From contig JAUSOF010000028.1 of NCBI GenBank assembly GCA_030656145.1, forward strand, positions 1-64,000: a stretch of DNA of 64,000 bases. The letters run 5' to 3'. The notes beneath the pieces are model-generated. The model was not told the origin of the DNA. It was given only the letters and a program-made list of their open reading frames with translations, and searched no databases. Within the stretch, counting starts at the first letter, position 1; each line of letters starts with the position of its first letter. This document shows positions 56,172-64,000 of the stretch, piece by piece. The position numbers and the translations under genes are program-made. This stretch comes from Pseudomonas sp. GTDB lineage: Bacteria > Pseudomonadota > Gammaproteobacteria > Pseudomonadales > Pseudomonadaceae.

Positions 56172-56768
56172 ATGGCGTCCGAGTTGTTCAGTCTGTACCT
56201 GAAGTTACTGGTGCTCTACAGCCCATTTTTCGTGTTGTCCTGCTTCATCAGCCTGAGCCGCGGCTACACGGTCAAGGAGCGCAAGCGCCTGGCCTGGAAG
56301 GTCGCCGCCGGCGTGCTGATCTCCAGCGTGTTGCTGTACCTGTTTGGTAAGCACATCTTTACCCTGTTCGGCATCACCATCGACGCCTTCCGCATCGGCG
56401 CCGGCAGCGTGTTGTTTATCTCGGCCCTGGGCATGGCCCAGGGTAAGTCGGCGGTGCAGAGCGATAACGTGCAGCAGGATGTGACCATCGTGCCGCTGAC
56501 TATTCCCCTGACCGTCGGCCCAGGCACCATCGGGGCACTGCTGCTGATGGGCGCCAGTCAGCCGCATTGGGACGACAAGCTGGTGGCGGTAGTCGGCATC
56601 GCCCTGGCCAGCCTCACGGTCGGCGTGGTGCTCTATCTGTCCAACCAGTTCGAACGCCTGCTCGGCGACCAGGGCCTGCAGATCGTCAGCCGTCTGATGG
56701 GGCTGTTCGTCTGCGCACTGGCCGCGCAGATCATCTTCACTGGGGTAAAAAACTACCTCGAGCTCTAA
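56172..56768 (+). CDS. MarC-family (UPF0056) inner-membrane protein
   Basis: A 198-residue protein with six hydrophobic helices. The family hallmarks are the FRIGAGSVLFISALGM segment (about residues 75-90) and VPLTIPLTVGPGTIGALLLMG (about 111-131). Named after E. coli MarC, the family has no proven transport role. The ATG at 56172 follows AGACGAGTCCAGCCC; the longer frame starts in unrelated sequence. It sits between retS and the urt operon as in P. aeruginosa. Confidence 0.9.
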   Translation: MASELFSLYLKLLVLYSPFFVLSCFISLSRGYTVKERKRLAWKVAAGVLISSVLLYLFGKHIFTLFGITIDAFRIGAGSVLFISALGMAQGKSAVQSDNVQQDVTIVPLTIPLTVGPGTIGALLLMGASQPHWDDKLVAVVGIALASLTVGVVLYLSNQFERLLGDQGLQIVSRLMGLFVCALAAQIIFTGVKNYLEL

Positions 56769-56858
56769 ATCGGTGCAGGCCGGCCTGGGCGCCCATCCTG
56801 GCGCACCGTCGCGCACCAAAGTAGCGCGACAATGACCCGCAACAAAACCCTGAAACAC

Positions 56859-56891
56859 CGCTGAAAGCCCTGGGGCACAAGGCTTTCAGCG
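56859..56891. terminator. Perfect hairpin between the MarC gene and the urt promoter
   Basis: CGCTGAAAGCC / GGCTTTCAGCG form a perfect 11-bp stem with an 11-base loop. It ends 4 bases before the sigma-54 promoter. It may end the MarC transcript or serve as a regulator site for urtA. Confidence 0.5.
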
Positions 56892-56894
56892 CGT

Positions 56895-56909
56895 TGGCAC
56901 GGATGCTGC
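56895..56909 (+). promoter_or_regulatory. Sigma-54 promoter of the urea-uptake operon
   Basis: TGGCACG-N4-CTGC fits the -24/-12 consensus (TGGCACG-N4-TTGC) with one mismatch, and both invariant GG and GC pairs are present at the right spacing. It lies 57 bases before urtA. Sigma-54 with NtrC drives urea-transport genes in many proteobacteria, so nitrogen control is expected. I could not pick out a convincing NtrC site. Confidence 0.75.
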
Positions 56910-56965
56910 CATTGGAATAGTGACCCTCTTGGTCCAACCCAACAGTTGCGCATGGAGCCATAACA

Positions 56966-58234
56966 ATGAAACGCCGTCCCTTTCTGAAATCGACGATCGC
57001 CGCCAGCGCTCTGCTGCTCAGCGGCTTGTTCCCGTTCACCGTGCAGGCGGCCGAAACCATCAAGGTCGGCATCCTCCACTCGCTGTCCGGCACCATGGCT
57101 ATTTCCGAGACCTCGCTCAAAGACATGGCGCTGATGACCATCGACGAGATCAACGCCAAGGGCGGCGTACTCGGCAAGCAGCTTGAAGCAGTAGTGGTCG
57201 ACCCTGCGTCGAACTGGCCACTGTTCGCCGAGCGCGGCCGCCAACTGCTGACCCAGGACAAAGTCGACGTGACCTTCGGTTGCTGGACCTCGGTGTCGCG
57301 CAAATCCGTGCTGCCAGTCTATGAAGAACTCAACGGCCTGCTGTTCTATCCCGTGCAGTACGAAGGCGAAGAAATGTCGCCGAACGTCTTCTACACCGGC
57401 GCGGCGCCAAACCAGCAGGCCATCCCGGCAGTCGAGTACCTGATGAGCGAAGACGGCGGCGCCGCCAAACGCTACTTCCTGCTCGGCACCGACTACGTCT
57501 ACCCGCGTACCACCAACAAGATTCTGCGCGCCTTCCTGCACAGCAAGGGTGTGGCCGACAAGGACATTGAAGAGGTCTACACCCCGTTCGGTCACAGCGA
57601 CTATCAAACCATCGTCGCCAACATCAAGAAGTTCTCCGCTGGCGGCAAGACCGCGGTGATCTCCACCGTCAACGGCGACTCCAACGTGCCGTTCTATAAA
57701 GAACTGGCCAACCAGGGCTTGGAAGCCACCGACGTGCCGGTGGTGGCGTTCTCCGTGGGTGAAGAAGAACTGCGCGGCATCGACACCAAGCCATTGGTCG
57801 GCCACCTGGCCGCGTGGAACTACTTCCAGTCGGTGGAGAACCCGGTCAACACCGAGTTCGTCAACAAATGGAAGGCTTACGCCAAGGCCAAGAACCTGCC
57901 AGGCGCGGACAAAGCCGTGACTAACGACCCAATGGAAGCCACCTACGTCGGCATCCACATGTGGGCTCAAGCGGTCGAAAAAGCCGGCACCACTGAGGTG
58001 GACAAGGTGCGTGACGCCCTCGCCGGTCAGACCTTCGCCGCGCCAAGTGGTTACACCCTGACCATGGACGCAACCAACCACCACCTGCACAAGCCAGTGA
58101 TGATCGGTGAAATCCAGGAAGACGGTCAGTTCTCGGTAGTCTGGGAAACCAGCAGCCCGATCCGCGCCCAGCCGTGGAGCCCGTATATCGAAGGCAATGA
58201 CAAGAAGCCGGATTACGCGGTGAAGTCGAACTGA
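56966..58234 (+). CDS. urtA: Urea ABC transporter substrate-binding protein
   Basis: A 422-residue periplasmic urea-binding protein of the Leu/Ile/Val-binding fold. The N-terminus MKRRPFLKSTIAASALLLSG matches a twin-arginine signal (RRxFLK), so export may be folded through Tat. The mature protein starts near ETIKVGILHSLSGTMAISETSLKD, diagnostic of UrtA/FmdD-type amide-urea binders, and GCWTSVSRKSVLPVYEELNGLLFYPVQYEGEE is typical. It is first in urtABCDE. AGCCATAAC gives only a weak ribosome binding site. Confidence 0.95.
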   Translation: MKRRPFLKSTIAASALLLSGLFPFTVQAAETIKVGILHSLSGTMAISETSLKDMALMTIDEINAKGGVLGKQLEAVVVDPASNWPLFAERGRQLLTQDKVDVTFGCWTSVSRKSVLPVYEELNGLLFYPVQYEGEEMSPNVFYTGAAPNQQAIPAVEYLMSEDGGAAKRYFLLGTDYVYPRTTNKILRAFLHSKGVADKDIEEVYTPFGHSDYQTIVANIKKFSAGGKTAVISTVNGDSNVPFYKELANQGLEATDVPVVAFSVGEEELRGIDTKPLVGHLAAWNYFQSVENPVNTEFVNKWKAYAKAKNLPGADKAVTNDPMEATYVGIHMWAQAVEKAGTTEVDKVRDALAGQTFAAPSGYTLTMDATNHHLHKPVMIGEIQEDGQFSVVWETSSPIRAQPWSPYIEGNDKKPDYAVKSN

Positions 58235-58255
58235 TCGAGCGGAGCTTACCTCCCC

Positions 58256-58330
58256 TGTAGGAGCCAGCTTGCTGGCGATCATCTCGACCGTGATCGCCAG
58301 CAAGGACAAGGTGTCCCCCTCGCTCCCACA
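58256..58330. repeat. REP element, copy 2, between urtA and urtB
   Basis: A perfect 14-bp stem CTTGCTGGCGATCA / TGATCGCCAGCAAG (58268-58281 / 58291-58304) bracketed by TGTAGGAG and CTCCCACA. Same family as the element before trmA, including the downstream TGTCCCCCT. Confidence 0.85.
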
Positions 58331-58366
58331 GCATCCCGACATTACCGGGATACTTAGGACATACCC

Positions 58367-59938
58367 ATGCCCACTGCCTTGTACCGCTTTCTGCTATTTC
58401 TGATCCTGTTGCTACCGCTCGCCAGCCATGCCGGCGACGCCAGCGACTTCGTTGCGGCCAACCCGGCCAAGCAGGCCAAGCTTCTGGAAAACTGGGCCGC
58501 CGCCCCCGATCCTGCGCGCCTGCAGCTACTGCAGGCCCTGCAACAAGGTCGCGTCGCCACCGATAGCGACAAGACGCCCTTTATCGAAAACGCCGGCAGC
58601 TACCAGGCCATCGAAGGCACCGCAGCACCTGTCGGCACCCCGCGCAAACTGCGCCTGAACAACCGTCTACGCGGCCTGACCGCCACCGCCCTTGCCAGCC
58701 ACCAATTGCTCGCCGAAGACCCGGCCCTGCGCCTGGATGCCGCCAAACACCTGCAGAAAAGCGCCAAACCGGCCCAGCTCGACATGCTCAGCGAACGCCT
58801 GGCCAGTGAAGGCGACGACCATGTCCGCGACGCCCTGACCCTGGCCTTGGCCAACCTGCAACTGGTCGACAGTGACCCGGCCATTCGCCTGGCCGCCGTG
58901 CGCCTGCTCGGCGAAACCGGCGACCCGCTGGCGCGTACCCGCCTGGAAACGCTGCTCGACCCGGCCGTGGAAAGCGATGCCGGGGTGCGCACCGCCGCCG
59001 AAACCAGCCTGGCCCAGGTCAAACGCAAACTGCTGATCGGCGAATTGCTCGGTCAGGCCTTTAGCGGCCTGTCACTCGGTTCGATCCTGCTGCTGGCCGC
59101 ACTTGGCCTGGCCATCACCTTCGGCCTGCTCGGGGTGATCAACATGGCCCACGGTGAAATGCTGATGCTCGGCGCCTACTCCACCTACATGGTGCAGGTC
59201 ATGTTCCAGCGTTTCGCCCCGGAAGCCTTGGCGCTTTACCCGCTGGTGGCGCTGCCGGTGGCGTTCTTCGTCACTGCGGCCATCGGCATGGCGCTGGAAC
59301 GCACGGTGATTCGCCACCTCTACGGTCGCCCACTGGAAACCCTGCTGGCCACCTGGGGCATCAGCCTGATTCTGATCCAGCTGGTGCGGGTGACCTTCGG
59401 CGCGCAGAACGTCGAAGTGGCTAACCCCTACTGGCTGTCCGGCGGACTACAGGTACTGCCGAACCTGGTGCTGCCGTACAACCGCATCGTGATCATCGGC
59501 TTCGCCCTGTTTGTGGTGGTGCTGACCTGGCTGCTGCTGAACAAGACCCGCCTCGGTCTCAACGTCCGTGCCGTGACGCAGAACCGCAATATGGCCGCCT
59601 GCTGCGGCGTACCCACCGGCCGGGTGGACATGCTCGCCTTCGGTTTGGGCTCCGGTATCGCCGGCCTCGGCGGCGTGGCCCTGAGCCAGATCGGCAACGT
59701 CGGCCCGGACCTGGGCCAGAGCTACATCATCGACTCCTTCCTGGTGGTGGTGCTCGGCGGCGTCGGCCAACTCGCCGGTAGCGTGATGGCGGCCTTTGGC
59801 CTGGGCATTGCCAACAAGATTCTCGAACCGCAGATCGGTGCCGTACTGGGCAAGATCCTCATCCTCGCGCTGATCATTCTGTTTATCCAGAAACGCCCGC
59901 AAGGTCTGTTTGCTTTGAAAGGACGGGTGATCGATTGA
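58367..59938 (+). CDS. urtB: Urea ABC transporter permease UrtB
   Basis: A 523-residue permease. A signal peptide (about 1-20) and a periplasmic, Ala/Leu-rich HEAT-like N-terminal domain (about 25-225; LLGETGDPLARTRLETLLD) precede about eight membrane helices of the LivH type (about 230-515). GLLGVINMAHGEMLMLGAY is the classic branched-chain amino-acid/urea permease motif. UrtB is much longer than LivH because of that domain. The last codons (GRVID) are repeated, slightly altered, in front of urtC. Confidence 0.94.
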   Translation: MPTALYRFLLFLILLLPLASHAGDASDFVAANPAKQAKLLENWAAAPDPARLQLLQALQQGRVATDSDKTPFIENAGSYQAIEGTAAPVGTPRKLRLNNRLRGLTATALASHQLLAEDPALRLDAAKHLQKSAKPAQLDMLSERLASEGDDHVRDALTLALANLQLVDSDPAIRLAAVRLLGETGDPLARTRLETLLDPAVESDAGVRTAAETSLAQVKRKLLIGELLGQAFSGLSLGSILLLAALGLAITFGLLGVINMAHGEMLMLGAYSTYMVQVMFQRFAPEALALYPLVALPVAFFVTAAIGMALERTVIRHLYGRPLETLLATWGISLILIQLVRVTFGAQNVEVANPYWLSGGLQVLPNLVLPYNRIVIIGFALFVVVLTWLLLNKTRLGLNVRAVTQNRNMAACCGVPTGRVDMLAFGLGSGIAGLGGVALSQIGNVGPDLGQSYIIDSFLVVVLGGVGQLAGSVMAAFGLGIANKILEPQIGAVLGKILILALIILFIQKRPQGLFALKGRVID

Positions 59939-60087
59939 GCCAGATTAGCTGCATTGAAACCGTAGGAGCTGGCCATGCCTGCGACCGCGTCGCCACGATT
60001 GTTCGCGCGCATGGCGCGCTCCTACAGGCTGACGAACTCAGCCCAAGCCAACAATCATTTGCCGCGACAGGATGGGTGATCGACTGA
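59921..60087. repeat. REP-like palindrome flanked by an 18-bp duplication of the urtB end
   Basis: GGACGGGTGATCGATTGA (59921-59938, the end of urtB) recurs as GGATGGGTGATCGACTGA (60070-60087, 16 of 18 identical) directly in front of urtC. Between them lies an inverted repeat, GTAGGAGCTGGCCATG / CATGGCGCGCTCCTAC (59962-59977 / 60010-60025). Confidence 0.8.
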
Positions 60088-61178
60088 TGACCATGCCACT
60101 CAATCAAACGCTATTGGCGCGCGCCAGCGCCAAGCTCGGCCCGCAGGTATCAATCGCCCTCGGCCTGCTGGTACTCGCCGTGCTGCTGGCCATGCCGCTG
60201 CTGCACCTGCTGCCGGCAGACAATGCCTGGCACGTGTCGGCCTACACCCTGACCCTGGTCGGCAAAATCCTCTGCTACTGCATCGTCGCCCTGGCGCTCG
60301 ATCTGGTGTGGGGATACGCCGGGCTGCTGTCGCTCGGCCATGGCCTGTTCTTTGCGCTGGGCGGTTACGCCATGGGCATGTACCTGATGCGCGAAGCAGC
60401 CGGCGATGGCCTGCCAGCCTTTATGAGCTTTCTCGCCTGGACTGAGCTGCCCTGGTACTGGTACGGCACCGACAACTTCCTCTGGGCCATGTGCCTGGTG
60501 GTGCTGGCGCCTGGCCTGCTGGCACTGGTGTTCGGCTTCTTCGCCTTTCGCTCGCGGATCAAGGGCGTGTACTTCTCGATCATGACCCAGGCCCTGACCT
60601 TCGCCGGCATGTTGCTGTTTTTCCGCAACGAAACCGGCTTTGGCGGCAACAATGGCTTTACCAACTTCAGGACGATTCTGGGCTTTGACATCACCTCGAC
60701 CCACACCCGCGCCGCGCTGTTCCTCGCCACCGTGGTGCTCTTGGTCGCCAGCCTGTACCTGGGTTGGACGTTAGCCCGCAGCAAATTCGGCCGGGTGCTG
60801 ACCGCGCTGCGCGATGCGGAAAACCGCCTGATGTTCTGCGGCTACGACCCGCGCGGCTACAAGCTGTTCATCTGGGTAGTGAGCGCGGTGCTTTGCGGCC
60901 TGGCCGGCGCCTTGTATGTGCCGCAGGTGGGCATCATCAACCCCAGCGAGATGTCGCCGACCAACTCCATCGAAGCCGCCGTCTGGGTCGCGCTGGGCGG
61001 GCGCGGCACGCTGATCGGCCCACTGCTCGGCGCCGGTCTGGTCAACGGCATGAAGAGCTGGTTTACCGTGGCCTTCCCCGAGTACTGGCTGTTCGCCCTG
61101 GGCTTCCTGTTTATCGTCGTGACCTTGTTCCTGCCCAAGGGTGTGATCGGCCTTCTTCGTAAAAAAGGAGAGCAATGA
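60087..61178 (+). CDS. urtC: Urea ABC transporter permease UrtC
   Basis: A 363-residue inner-membrane permease of the LivM type with about ten helices. WGYAGLLSLGHGLFFALGGYAMGMYL (about residues 73-98) is the family signature, and LRDAENRLMFCGYDPRGYKLFIWVVSA the coupling segment. It starts at the ATG (60087) that overlaps a TGA left by the duplicated urtB end (TGATG). It ends in an ATGA overlap with urtD. Confidence 0.95.
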   Translation: MTMPLNQTLLARASAKLGPQVSIALGLLVLAVLLAMPLLHLLPADNAWHVSAYTLTLVGKILCYCIVALALDLVWGYAGLLSLGHGLFFALGGYAMGMYLMREAAGDGLPAFMSFLAWTELPWYWYGTDNFLWAMCLVVLAPGLLALVFGFFAFRSRIKGVYFSIMTQALTFAGMLLFFRNETGFGGNNGFTNFRTILGFDITSTHTRAALFLATVVLLVASLYLGWTLARSKFGRVLTALRDAENRLMFCGYDPRGYKLFIWVVSAVLCGLAGALYVPQVGIINPSEMSPTNSIEAAVWVALGGRGTLIGPLLGAGLVNGMKSWFTVAFPEYWLFALGFLFIVVTLFLPKGVIGLLRKKGEQ

Positions 61179-62029
61179 TGCGCGCCACTCCGATACCCGA
61201 ACTGATGCTCGAACCCGTTTTTGACCAGGCCGGCAGCGGCCGCGACGCGATTGGCGCAAGCACCCTGGCCAGCAAGGGCCTGAATGTGCGCCACGGCACC
61301 ATCCTGACCCTGGAAGACATCAACGTCAGCTTCGATGGTTTCAAGGCCCTGACCAACCTGACCCTGTATATCGGCGTCGGTGAACTGCGCTGCATCATCG
61401 GCCCCAACGGTGCCGGCAAGACCACCATGATGGACGTGATCACCGGCAAGACCCGCCCCGACAACGGCGTTGCCTACTTCGGCGAAACCCTCGACCTGAC
61501 GCAGATGAGCGAGGTGGAAATTGCCCAGTCCGGCATCGGCCGCAAGTTCCAGAAGCCCACGGTGTTCGAGGCGCTGAGCGTGTTCGAGAACCTCGAACTG
61601 GCGCAGAAAACCAACAAGTCGGTGTGGGCCAGCCTGCGTGCCAAACTGAGCGGCGAGCAGCAAGACCGTATCGACGAAGTGCTGCAGACCATCAAGCTCG
61701 ACGCCTCGCGCCTGCGCCCGGCTGGGCTGTTGTCCCACGGCCAGAAGCAGTTCCTGGAGATCGGCATGCTGCTGGTGCAAGACCCGCAACTGTTGCTGCT
61801 CGATGAACCGGTGGCGGGCATGACCGACGCCGAGACCGAGTTCACCGCCGAGCTGTTCAAATCGCTGGCGCGCAAACACTCGCTGATGGTGGTCGAGCAC
61901 GACATGGGCTTTGTCGGCGCCATCGCCGACCACGTCACCGTGCTGCACCAGGGCAGCGTGCTGGCCGAAGGCTCGCTGGAACAGGTGCAGAACGACGAGC
62001 GGGTGATCGAGGTGTATCTCGGTCGTTGA
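61175..62029 (+). CDS. urtD: Urea ABC transporter ATP-binding protein UrtD
   Basis: A 284-residue ATPase. Walker A is GPNGAGKTT (about residues 76-84). The signature is LSHGQ (LSHGQKQFLEIG), and Walker B is LLLLDEPVAGMTD, with an H-loop VEHDM. A 40-residue N-terminal extension precedes the ABC core, as in other UrtD proteins. It starts inside the urtC stop (ATGA) after AAAGGAGAGCA. The two ATPases UrtD and UrtE drive the UrtBC channel. Confidence 0.95.
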   Translation: MMRATPIPELMLEPVFDQAGSGRDAIGASTLASKGLNVRHGTILTLEDINVSFDGFKALTNLTLYIGVGELRCIIGPNGAGKTTMMDVITGKTRPDNGVAYFGETLDLTQMSEVEIAQSGIGRKFQKPTVFEALSVFENLELAQKTNKSVWASLRAKLSGEQQDRIDEVLQTIKLDASRLRPAGLLSHGQKQFLEIGMLLVQDPQLLLLDEPVAGMTDAETEFTAELFKSLARKHSLMVVEHDMGFVGAIADHVTVLHQGSVLAEGSLEQVQNDERVIEVYLGR

Positions 62030-62034
62030 GGGCC

Positions 62035-62106
62035 GGTGCGCACAGCCTAGGCGGCCCTGCGCACCCTACGCACGCGGCACCACCCGTAGGGTGCGCCGCG
62101 CGCACC
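62035..62106. repeat. GTAGGGTGCGC-type dispersed repeat, copy 5 (pair), between urtD and urtE
   Basis: GGTGCGCACAGCCTAGGCGG...GCGCACCCTAC (62035-62069) and GTAGGGTGCGCCGCGCGCACC (62086-62106). The first unit matches copy 2 at 17202-17245. Confidence 0.75.
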
Positions 62107-62144
62107 GAAACGATCGCGACAGCACAGAACAACGAGGTAAAAAC

Positions 62145-62843
62145 ATGCTGCAAGTCCAACAACTGCATCAATACTACGGCGGCAGCCATATCCTGCGTGG
62201 CCTGTCATTTGAGGCCAAGGTCGGCGAAGTCACCTGCCTGCTCGGCCGTAATGGCGTGGGCAAGACCACCCTGCTGAAATGCCTGATGGGCCTGATCCCG
62301 GCCAAAGAGGGCGCAGTGCAGTGGGAAGGCCAACCCATCACCGCCTTCAAACCGCACCAGCGCGTACACGCCGGCATCGCCTACGTACCCCAGGGCCGGG
62401 AAATCTTCGGCCGCCTGACCGTGGAAGAAAATCTGCTGATGGGCTTGTCACGCTTCCCCGGCAGCGAAGCCAAGGTGGTGCCGGAATTTATCTACGAACT
62501 GTTCCCGGTGCTGCGCGAGATGAAGCAACGCCGCGGCGGCGACCTCTCCGGCGGCCAGCAGCAACAGCTGGCCATCGGCCGCGCGCTGGCGAGCAAGCCG
62601 CGCTTGCTGATCCTCGACGAGCCCACCGAAGGCATCCAGCCCTCAGTGATCAAGGAAATCGGCGTGGTGATCAAAAAACTCGCTGAACGCGGCGACATGG
62701 CGATTTTGCTGGTCGAGCAGTTCTATGACTTTGCCGCCGAACTGGCCGACCAATACCTGGTGATGAGCCGCGGTGAGATCGTCCAGCAGGGCCGTGGTGA
62801 AACCATGGAAGCCGACGGCGTGCGCGGCCTGGTGGCCATATGA
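62145..62843 (+). CDS. urtE: Urea ABC transporter ATP-binding protein UrtE
   Basis: A 232-residue LivF-type ATPase. Walker A is GRNGVGKTT (about residues 35-43). LSGGQQQQLAIGRAL is the ABC signature, LLILDEPTEGIQPSVI is Walker B, and VEQFYDFA the switch region. The ATG at 62145 follows GAGGTAAAAAC. A longer in-frame start at 62091 lies in the repeat. Confidence 0.95.
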   Translation: MLQVQQLHQYYGGSHILRGLSFEAKVGEVTCLLGRNGVGKTTLLKCLMGLIPAKEGAVQWEGQPITAFKPHQRVHAGIAYVPQGREIFGRLTVEENLLMGLSRFPGSEAKVVPEFIYELFPVLREMKQRRGGDLSGGQQQQLAIGRALASKPRLLILDEPTEGIQPSVIKEIGVVIKKLAERGDMAILLVEQFYDFAAELADQYLVMSRGEIVQQGRGETMEADGVRGLVAI

Positions 62844-62851
62844 AACGCACT

Positions 62852-62911
62852 GTAGGGTGGATGACGCGCAGCTCATCCACCACGTAGCAAACCGCTGGTC
62901 ATCCACCCTAC
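62852..62911. repeat. GTAGGGTGGATGA palindromic repeat between urtE and ureD
   Basis: GTAGGGTGGATGA (62852-62864) and TCATCCACCCTAC (62899-62911) are exact reverse complements, 34 bases apart. The spacer contains one more copy of CTCATCCACCAC. It resembles the unit at 51584-51613. Confidence 0.8.
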
Positions 62912-62922
62912 GATAAGACCCT

Positions 62923-63762
62923 ATGAACGCATCCGTACCCGTCTCCGTATTTACCCCCAGCTGGCACGCCGAGCTGGAGCTGGGCTATGGCCGCGACGGC
63001 GACACCACGCGCCCGACCCTGCGCCGGCACAAAGGCCCGCTGCGGGTGCAAAAGCATCTGTATGCCGAAGGCCCAGAGGTGTGCCAACACATCATCGTGC
63101 ATCCACCCGGCGGCATTGCCGGCGGTGATCGCCTGGATATCTCGACCACCGTCGGTGCTAACGCCTGGGCGCAGCTGACCAGCCCCGGCGCTGCCAAGTG
63201 GTACCGCGCCGCCGGCCCTGCCTATCAGCGCCTCGACCTGCGCGTCGAAGCCGGGGCCACCCTGGAATGGCTGCCCCAGGAAACCATCGTCTACTCGGGC
63301 GCCCAGGCCGAACTGCGCACCGATATCGAGTTGCTCGGTGACGCCAAGCTGCTCTACTGGGACGTAGTCGCGCTCGGCCGACCGGCCAGCGGCGAACGCT
63401 TCGATGCCGGGCATTTCCAGGCCGAGCTGAATATCAGCCGCGACGGCCAACTGCTCTGGCACGAGCGTCAGCGCGTGGTCGGCGACGACGGCCTGCTCGA
63501 CTCGCCGATCGGCCTGGACGGCCAGCCAGTATTTGCCACGCTGCTGATCAGCGGCGAAATCGACAGCGAACTACTGGAACAGTGTCGTACCCTCAGCACC
63601 CCGGTGCGCGGCGACCTGAGCCAATTACCCGGCCTGCTGGTCGCCCGCTGCCTGGCCAGCGAGACGCTGCACGCGCGCGCCTGGCTGATCCAACTCTGGC
63701 ACTTGCTGCGCCCGGCCCTGCTTGGCCGCACTGCCGTCCCCCCAAGAATCTGGAGCACCTGA
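62923..63762 (+). CDS. ureD: Urease accessory protein UreD
   Basis: A 279-residue cytoplasmic chaperone that, with UreF and UreG, delivers nickel to urease. Motifs typical of UreD/UreH are [29 protein letters not shown] (about residues 43-71), [10 protein letters not shown] and [18 protein letters not shown]. Length is normal. It directly precedes ureA with 3 bases between, the usual ureDABC order. Confidence 0.95.
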   Translation: MNASVPVSVFTPSWHAELELGYGRDGDTTRPTLRRHKGPLRVQKHLYAEGPEVCQHIIVHPPGGIAGGDRLDISTTVGANAWAQLTSPGAAKWYRAAGPAYQRLDLRVEAGATLEWLPQETIVYSGAQAELRTDIELLGDAKLLYWDVVALGRPASGERFDAGHFQAELNISRDGQLLWHERQRVVGDDGLLDSPIGLDGQPVFATLLISGEIDSELLEQCRTLSTPVRGDLSQLPGLLVARCLASETLHARAWLIQLWHLLRPALLGRTAVPPRIWST

Positions 63763-63765
63763 CCG

Positions 63766-64000
63766 ATGGATTTAACCCCTCGCGAAAAAGACAAACTGCT
63801 GATCTTTACCGCCGGCCTGGTGGCCGAACGGCGCCTGGCCCGCGGGGTGAAACTCAACTACCCGGAAGCCATGGCCTATATCTCCGCCGCCCTGCTCGAA
63901 GGCGCCCGCGACGGCCGCACCGTGGCCGAGCTGATGCACTTCGGCACCACCCTGCTGAGCCGCGATCAGGTGATGGAAGGCATCCCGGAAATGATCCCGG
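63766..64000 (+). CDS. ureA: Urease gamma subunit, partial (runs off the right edge)
   Basis: The first 78 codons of about 100: [39 protein letters not shown]. This is the urease gamma subunit, nearly invariant among bacteria. With beta and alpha subunits (ureB and ureC, outside the window) it forms the nickel enzyme that splits urea into ammonia and carbon dioxide. Its location after the urt transporter couples uptake to use. Confidence 0.96.
   Translation, partial: MDLTPREKDKLLIFTAGLVAERRLARGVKLNYPEAMAYISAALLEGARDGRTVAELMHFGTTLLSRDQVMEGIPEMIP

Overview
This is a stretch of chromosome from a Pseudomonas species (Gammaproteobacteria). The evidence is high G+C, GC-rich third codon positions, dispersed Pseudomonas-type REP elements (TGTAGGAGC...GATCGCCAGCAAG), and a gene order from speA to ureA that follows the P. 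aeruginosa PA4839-PA4865 block as I recall it. Several left-hand intergenic regions and repeats differ from P. aeruginosa, so I would call it a non-aeruginosa Pseudomonas. Almost every gene is core. I see no prophage, integrase, complete insertion sequence, CRISPR array, rRNA or tRNA.

Left part (1-22.6 kb): the start of an L-serine dehydratase gene; a Tsx/OmpK-type outer-membrane channel; an EamA exporter; a LEA-type lipoprotein; a solitary GspE/PilB-type ATPase with a possible c-di-GMP-binding N-terminus; YjdM/PhnA; endonuclease I; a DJ-1/YajL protein; a purine permease; trmA; a DUF411 protein; and a RIO kinase. Next is a tightly packed plus-strand cluster: ada, a MazG-like gene, cmoM, two DUF4136 lipoproteins and a GNAT. 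A SulP transporter, tandem Usp and DksA/TraR-like cluster follows, with a long leader that contains a candidate short uORF, and then a membrane diguanylate cyclase.

Middle (22.7-41.5 kb): pbpC and a bacterial alpha-2-macroglobulin lipoprotein flank a small two-TM protein. Together the first two form the known periplasmic cell-wall repair and protease-trap pair. Then come YbaK, a DinF-type MATE pump, speA, yciH, a NUDIX hydrolase, a DUF2333 protein, a GcbA-like diguanylate cyclase and a CtpL-like chemoreceptor.

Right part (41.6-64 kb): dsbD, aroQ-accB-accC (strong terminator), prmA, a DUF3426 protein, dusB-fis (overlapping, strong terminator), purH, purD, the RetS-type hybrid sensor, a MarC protein, and the urea ABC transporter urtABCDE running into ureD-ureA. 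A good sigma-54 promoter precedes urtA, which fits nitrogen-limitation control of urea uptake and hydrolysis.

The most notable non-genic pattern is the repeats. Several families of short palindromic repeats fill many convergent or intra-operon gaps. At three genes the repeat itself appears to supply the stop codon. At urtB/urtC a REP-like palindrome is bracketed by an 18-bp near-duplication of the urtB end. I found no convincing wholly new multi-gene system. The best leads are the SulP leader, the MshEN-like ATPase, and the repeat/stop-codon and urt-operon observations.
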